DNA from: Saposhnikovia divaricata | Taxonomy: Eukaryota; Streptophyta; Magnoliopsida; Apiales; Apiaceae | NCBI GenBank assembly: GCA_036435485.1 | Contig: CM071598.1 | Location: 141,402,148 to 141,466,147 of the forward strand | DNA: 64,000 nucleotides | Direction: 5' to 3' | Part shown: one piece after another, positions 60,130-64,000 of the stretch | Numbering within the stretch: the first letter of the stretch is position 1 | How the letters are laid out: each line of letters begins with the position of its first letter | Translations under genes and position numbers: made by a program | The notes under the pieces: generated by a model | Database searches by the model: none | What the model was told of the DNA's origin: nothing | Seen by the model: the letters and a program-made list of their open reading frames with translations, nothing else

Positions 60130-60735
60130 GTGGGTACTGATGCTGACTCTGAGCTTGACCCTAGGATGGTGCTGATAGAGGACACTGAGGAGGAGGACCC
60201 AGATGAGGGGCCCCTTGAGCCTGAGCCCGTTATCCCCTCCCCTGTGCCGACTGAGGTAGAGAGTGAGGGATCTGGTGGGGACCGTGTTGCGTTACCCTCA
60301 CCCTCCCCACAGCCCTTGAGGCCCATTTCATTTGAGGACGACTCCGAGGATACTACTTCTGATGAGAGTGTGCTTGACCCCACCCCTGATGCTGACTTTG
60401 CTGTACCGCCTCCACCACCTGACCTACCCCCGGTATCGAGCACTGAGCACGCTTATGTTGTGCATTTCCTGACCCGAGACCTACTTTCTGCTGAGGCTAG
60501 ACTTAATGAGGCGAGGCAGGCACTTGTGGAGGAGCGTGAGGCACGATTGAGGGTTCAAGCTAGGATGAGGACTACTGTTGCTAGGAGGACTAGAGCCCGA
60601 CTTGATCGGGTAGAGAGGCGGAGCCGTGCGAGGATTACCGGTCTAGGAGTGATCCGTACCAGGGATGCTAGGCGTGTCTTGCGTCGTGCATTCTCCCGGG
60701 TGAGGGCCTTGCTCCGTCGCGGGGCGGCACCATGA
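60130..60735 (+). CDS. leader ORF between primer site and gag, unknown function
   Basis: The frame is open for about 200 codons after an upstream stop near 60103. The first ATG is at 60166 (MVLIEDTEEEDPDEG); earlier codons (from GTG at 60130) continue the same acidic composition, so the true ATG may be lost. The N-terminal half is Glu/Asp/Pro/Ser-rich (PPPPPDLPP near residue 95). The C-terminal half is a strongly basic, probably coiled-coil helix (LLSAEARLNEARQALVEERE, then Arg-rich repeats to the end). No known domain is recognised. Shorter counterparts occupy the same place at 53902-54223 and 23820-24110. It could be an accessory nucleic-acid-binding protein, but that is a guess from charge alone. 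Confidence 0.55.
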   Translation: MGTDADSELDPRMVLIEDTEEEDPDEGPLEPEPVIPSPVPTEVESEGSGGDRVALPSPSPQPLRPISFEDDSEDTTSDESVLDPTPDADFAVPPPPPDLPPVSSTEHAYVVHFLTRDLLSAEARLNEARQALVEEREARLRVQARMRTTVARRTRARLDRVERRSRARITGLGVIRTRDARRVLRRAFSRVRALLRRGAAP

Positions 60736-61459
60736 TGTGTTATGGATAGCTCAGTCCCCTAGGTTCAGATGACATTAGTGTGTCAATTTTGCGGGATAGT
60801 TGACTTATGCAGTGGTATCCTTTTTGACCAGTGGATGAGTAGACTAACCTACAGATACGTAGATGTGACTTCGGATAGTATGTACGGATGTAGCCCTACT
60901 TTTGTGTATCCTGGACTATTCAGATGATGTACTTGTTACTGTTCCACTTTTGCTAGACCTTGATATCTGGAACTATGCGTTAGGCTTTAACATCCGAACT
61001 ATGTGATGACTCTTGTACCGTATTTATCTAGTTTCAATTTCCTTGATATTGTCTCATCTGCCTTACTTTCCGATGCCATGCTTTACTGTTTCGATATAAA
61101 ACTGTGAATATACAACTTTTACAAATCACAACCATACGACTATGCTGTTTCAAATTTACAACTTACAATTTCAGATTATTTTCTGCAAAATTCCCGGAAA
61201 AAAAAAATTTGGTTTGGTTTTATTTTAAAATTAAAAAAAACGTTTTGTTTTATTCCTACAAGTTTTGAAGTATTGAAGTCTCGAAAATTTCTACAAATGT
61301 TTTCGAACCACGTAACGGTTTTCCATAAAAAGGTTTTGAAGTTTTATCACATCATGAGGACACTGCAAGTTTCGAAATTTTAACCCTATATAAGGAGGAA
61401 CGATACCCTGTCAAATAATTGGAAAACCCTAACCCATTTCTTGTCTCATTATCAGAATC
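60736..61459 (+). other. spacer between leader ORF and gag
   Basis: No gene. The first 130 bp resemble the equivalent spacers of the other Tekay-like copies (GGTTCAGATGACATTAGTG, GTGGATGAGTAGACTAACCT). It is then T/A-rich. A TATATAAGGAGG motif lies at 61387-61398, about 73 bp before the gag ATG. Confidence 0.6.
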
Positions 61460-62520
61460 ATGCCACCCAGAAGAATGAACACTCGAGCTCACCCGGCCTG
61501 CTCTGAAGGCCAGGGTAGCCACTATGGGACCGAAGGCCACCAAAACCGTGAGAGAGAGGATTTGAACCTGAGCGAGGATGAGGACAGAGACTATAACTTG
61601 TTTGATAACTCTGAGTATGATGAAGAAGAAGTTGATGATGACACCCGAGAGCTGGAAAATCCAAGGAGAGACCCTATGGAGCAATTCATGGACCTACTTA
61701 GGCAGAACTTTCCAGAATTTCAAATCCCTAAAACCCCCAGAATTTAAAGGAACTGCAGACCCGGTAGAGGCAAGAGCCTGGCTGAAGGAAATGGAAAAAT
61801 ATTTCGAGATACTGGGAGTCGCGGAAGGGCAGAAGACTGTTTTTGCCACCTATCTCCTGAAGGGTGAGGCAAATTACTGGTGGGAAGCTAAGAGGAATTT
61901 GGAGGGAAGATGTGTGGTGACCTGGGAGAGGTTTATCAAGCTGTTCTTGGAGAAGTATTTCCCTAGGTTCATGGAGACCCAGATGGAGCTGAAGCAAGGT
62001 AACATGATGGTGGCCGAGTATTAGGCCAAGTTTCTGAGTTGTCCAGGTTTGTGCCGGAGTATGTGAACACTGAGGCAAAGAGAGCCCGAAGATTCCAGTT
62101 GGGGCTAAAGCAATGGATTCAGAATCGTATGGCGGTCCTTGAGCTGACAGACTATGCCACCTTGGTATAGAAGGCATCGATTGTAAAGGCTGGAAGTGAG
62201 CAGATGCAGAAAGAGAGAGAAGGAAAGAAGAGGAAGTTTGATAACCGAAAGGGGAATTCTGCGGGCGGAAGTTTTCCGAGCAAGTTTAAGCGAGGGGCGA
62301 TATCCCAGCCCAGTGGGAACTTTGGAACCAAGAGAGCTGAAAGTTGGAGTGTGGGCCAGGGCGGCCGACCACAGGGATCATCTTACTCTACCCCATCTCG
62401 AGTCCTACCCCCGGATTGTAACAAGTGCGGGAAGAAACATGCGGGCGTGTGTAACCTACAGGATGTGAAGTGCTTTAAATGCGGGTTGACAGGACATTAT
62501 GCTAACACCTGTCGAGGACC
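61460..62520 (+). pseudogene. gag: gag of the Tekay-like plus copy, broken
   Basis: ATG at 61460 (MPPRRMNTRAHP). The acidic N-terminus (EDEDRDYNLFDNSEYDEEEV) leads to a frameshift near 61735. The gag core follows in the next frame (EFKGTADPVEARAWLKEMEK, VTWERFIKLFLEKYFPRF) to a TAG at 62022 where Glu is expected. Another shift near 62035 restores a readable frame (VPEYVNTEAKRARRFQLGL) with one more TAG near 62168, then a basic region and zinc knuckle CFKCGLTGHYANTC (62470-62512). A second knuckle (CFKYGKLGHRIREC) has Tyr where a zinc-binding Cys is usual. Confidence 0.85.
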
Positions 62521-64000
62521 CAGTAACAACACCAATGCCGGAGGCACTTGCTTCAAGTACGGAAAACTAGGGCATCGAATAAGGGAATGTTTGTCTTCTG
62601 GGCCGGCTGCATCGAGAGTTAGTGGAACTGCTTCTAACAAGCCCTCTACCGCTAGAAATTTTAACATGACTGTGCAAGATGCCGTGAGGAACACGGATGT
62701 GATCGCAGGTACCCTACTACTCAATTCAGTTAATGCAAATGTTTTATTTGATTCGGGCGCTACCAAGTCTTTTATATCCCTAGATTTTTCATGTCGGTTA
62801 GACCTTAAGGCTGAGCTATTGAAAGATAGATTGCAAGTAGAGATAGCTAATCGTTAAATTATCCATGTTAGCCAAGTGTATCCAGGTTGTGACCTAGAAA
62901 TAGGAGGGCGGCACTTTTGGGTAGATTTAATTCCGTTTAAATTAGGAGAGTTTGATGTGATAGTAGGCATGGATTGGCTGACCACCAATGGAGCTCAGAT
63001 TGATTGCAGGAAGAAGAAAGTGAGATTGAGTTTGCCAGGGAACGAGGAAGTAGTGTTTAGCGGGCAACGACAGAACCGAAAGTTTTTGACCGTAATTCAG
63101 ACCCAGAAGCTGTTGCGTAAAGGATGAGAGGCTTATTTAGCCTATGTGAAGGACACCAAAAAGGAGGCACCAAGCCTACCGAAAATTCCCATCATTAATG
63201 AGTTCGATGACGTATTCCCTGATGATCTTCCAGGACTACCACCTGATAGAGACATTGAGTTCGCTATAGATTTAGTCCCTGGTACGGCACCAATTTCGAA
63301 AGCCCATATAGGCTAGCCCAGTAGAGATGAAGGAGTTGGCCACTCAGTTGCAAGAGTTGCTGGATAAAGGAATGATAAGACCTAGTGTGTCACCGTGGGG
63401 AGCCCCGGTGTTGTTCGTGAAAAAGAAGGATGGCAGTATGAGGTTATGCATAGATTACAGGGAGTCGAATGAGATGACTATAAAGAATAAGTATCCTTTA
63501 CCGAGGATAGATGACCTGTTTGACCAGCTAAAGGATGCAGTCTATTTTTCCAAAATTGATTTGAGAACCGGGTACCACCAGTTAAGGATTAAGCCGGAAG
63601 ATATACCCAAGAAGGCCTTTCGCACCCGGTACGGACACTATGAGTTTTTGGTAATGTCGTTTGGATTAACCAATGCACCCGCAGCTTTCATGGACTTAAT
63701 GAACCGAGTTTTCAAAAAGTATTTGGATAAATGTGTTATAGTCTTCATCGATGACATCTTGATTTATTCCAAGACGGAGGATGAGCATGCGGAGCACTTA
63801 AGGATTGTGTTGGGAGCATTGAGAGAAGAAAAGTTGTACGCAAAATTCTCGAAGTGTGAATTTTGGTTAAGAGAAGTCCAGTTCTTAGGGCATGTAATTA
63901 GCAATCAAGGTCTCTTAGTGGACCCAGCTAAAAGCCTAAAATAGAAGCCGTTTCAAATTGGGAGAGACCAACCACTCCGACGGAGGTAAGAAGTTTTATA
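62521..64000 (+). pseudogene. pol: protease and RT of the Tekay-like plus copy, broken
   Basis: Aspartic protease: VLFDSGATKSFIS (about 62737-62775) with the catalytic Asp, then a TAA at 62855, then VIVGMDWLTTNGAQIDC (about 62960-63010). A TGA at 63125 and a frameshift near 63310 precede RT, whose frame is intact from 63327 to 63944: PLPRIDDLFDQL, KIDLRTGYHQLRI, FGLTNAPAAFMDLMNRVF and the catalytic VFIDDILIYS (about 63745). A further frameshift near 63935 moves reading to NWERPTTPTEVRSF at the window edge. RNase H, integrase and chromodomain are outside the window. Confidence 0.88.

Larger units (their letters stand above)
56531..64000 (+). mobile_element. Tekay/Del-like chromovirus, partial, defective
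   Basis: In order: a 3.4-kb LTR, tRNA-iMet primer site, leader ORF, spacer, gag, protease and RT, running off the right edge. The motifs (DSGAT protease, VFIDDILIYS RT, two zinc knuckles) and long LTR fit the Tekay/Del chromovirus lineage; the chromodomain that would confirm this lies outside the window. Several frameshifts and stops show this copy is dead. It sits inside the opposite-facing Tekay-like LTR. Confidence 0.88.

Overview
This 64 kb window reads as repeat-dense intergenic DNA of a flowering plant, probably a eudicot. It contains plant-type Ty1/copia (Sirevirus-like) and Ty3/gypsy (Tat-like and Tekay/Del-like chromovirus) LTR retrotransposons, Helitron ends, TIR/foldback elements and long (TA)n tracts. 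I found no host protein gene, tRNA, rRNA or CRISPR array. The species cannot be named from this sequence.

Layout. (1) 1-5092: a minus-strand Tat-like element entering from the left edge, with one 746-bp LTR, gag with one nonsense codon, a deletion across the protease and readable RT/RNase H. (2) 5923-39832: a set of nested insertions. A Helitron with canonical ends (TC at 5923, hairpin plus CTAG at 39832) appears split by a Sirevirus-like copia (7306-37706). Its envelope-like gene is split by a minus-strand Tekay-like gypsy element with about 4.8-kb LTRs (12407-34255). The right-hand LTR of that element is split by a young LTR element with no coding capacity (27344-32611). The three LTR elements are delimited by TG...CA ends and 5-bp target duplications: CAATA/CAGTA, CATTG/CACTG and ACCGG/ACCGG. 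(3) 40042-42746: three long (TA)n tracts alternating with a Helitron 3' end, a foldback element and a long-TIR element, followed by a hAT-like element. (4) 43550-50914: a complete young minus-strand Tat-like element (488-bp LTRs about 99% alike, exact GTTAG duplication). Its gag-protease frame is almost intact, RT and integrase are missing, and its 3' region holds satellite-like arrays. (5) 50920-53395: AT-rich DNA, a second Helitron-like end and a copia-type LTR fragment. (6) 53396-64000: two Tekay-like elements in opposite orientation. A minus-strand 5' portion (internal start plus part of an LTR) is interrupted at 56531 by a plus-strand copy whose LTR, leader ORF, gag, protease and RT run off the right edge.

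How the parts relate. Nearly every element is defective, but in different ways, and some moved recently by LTR similarity. The likeliest reading is a community of non-autonomous copies mobilised by intact partners elsewhere. All three Tekay-like copies carry, between the tRNA-iMet primer site and gag, an extra acidic reading frame of unknown function. The Tat-like copy at 43550-50914 shows 10-bp and 21-bp tandem arrays arising beside a 3' LTR, a known source of plant satellite DNA. Similarity estimates here are by-eye comparisons, not computed alignments.
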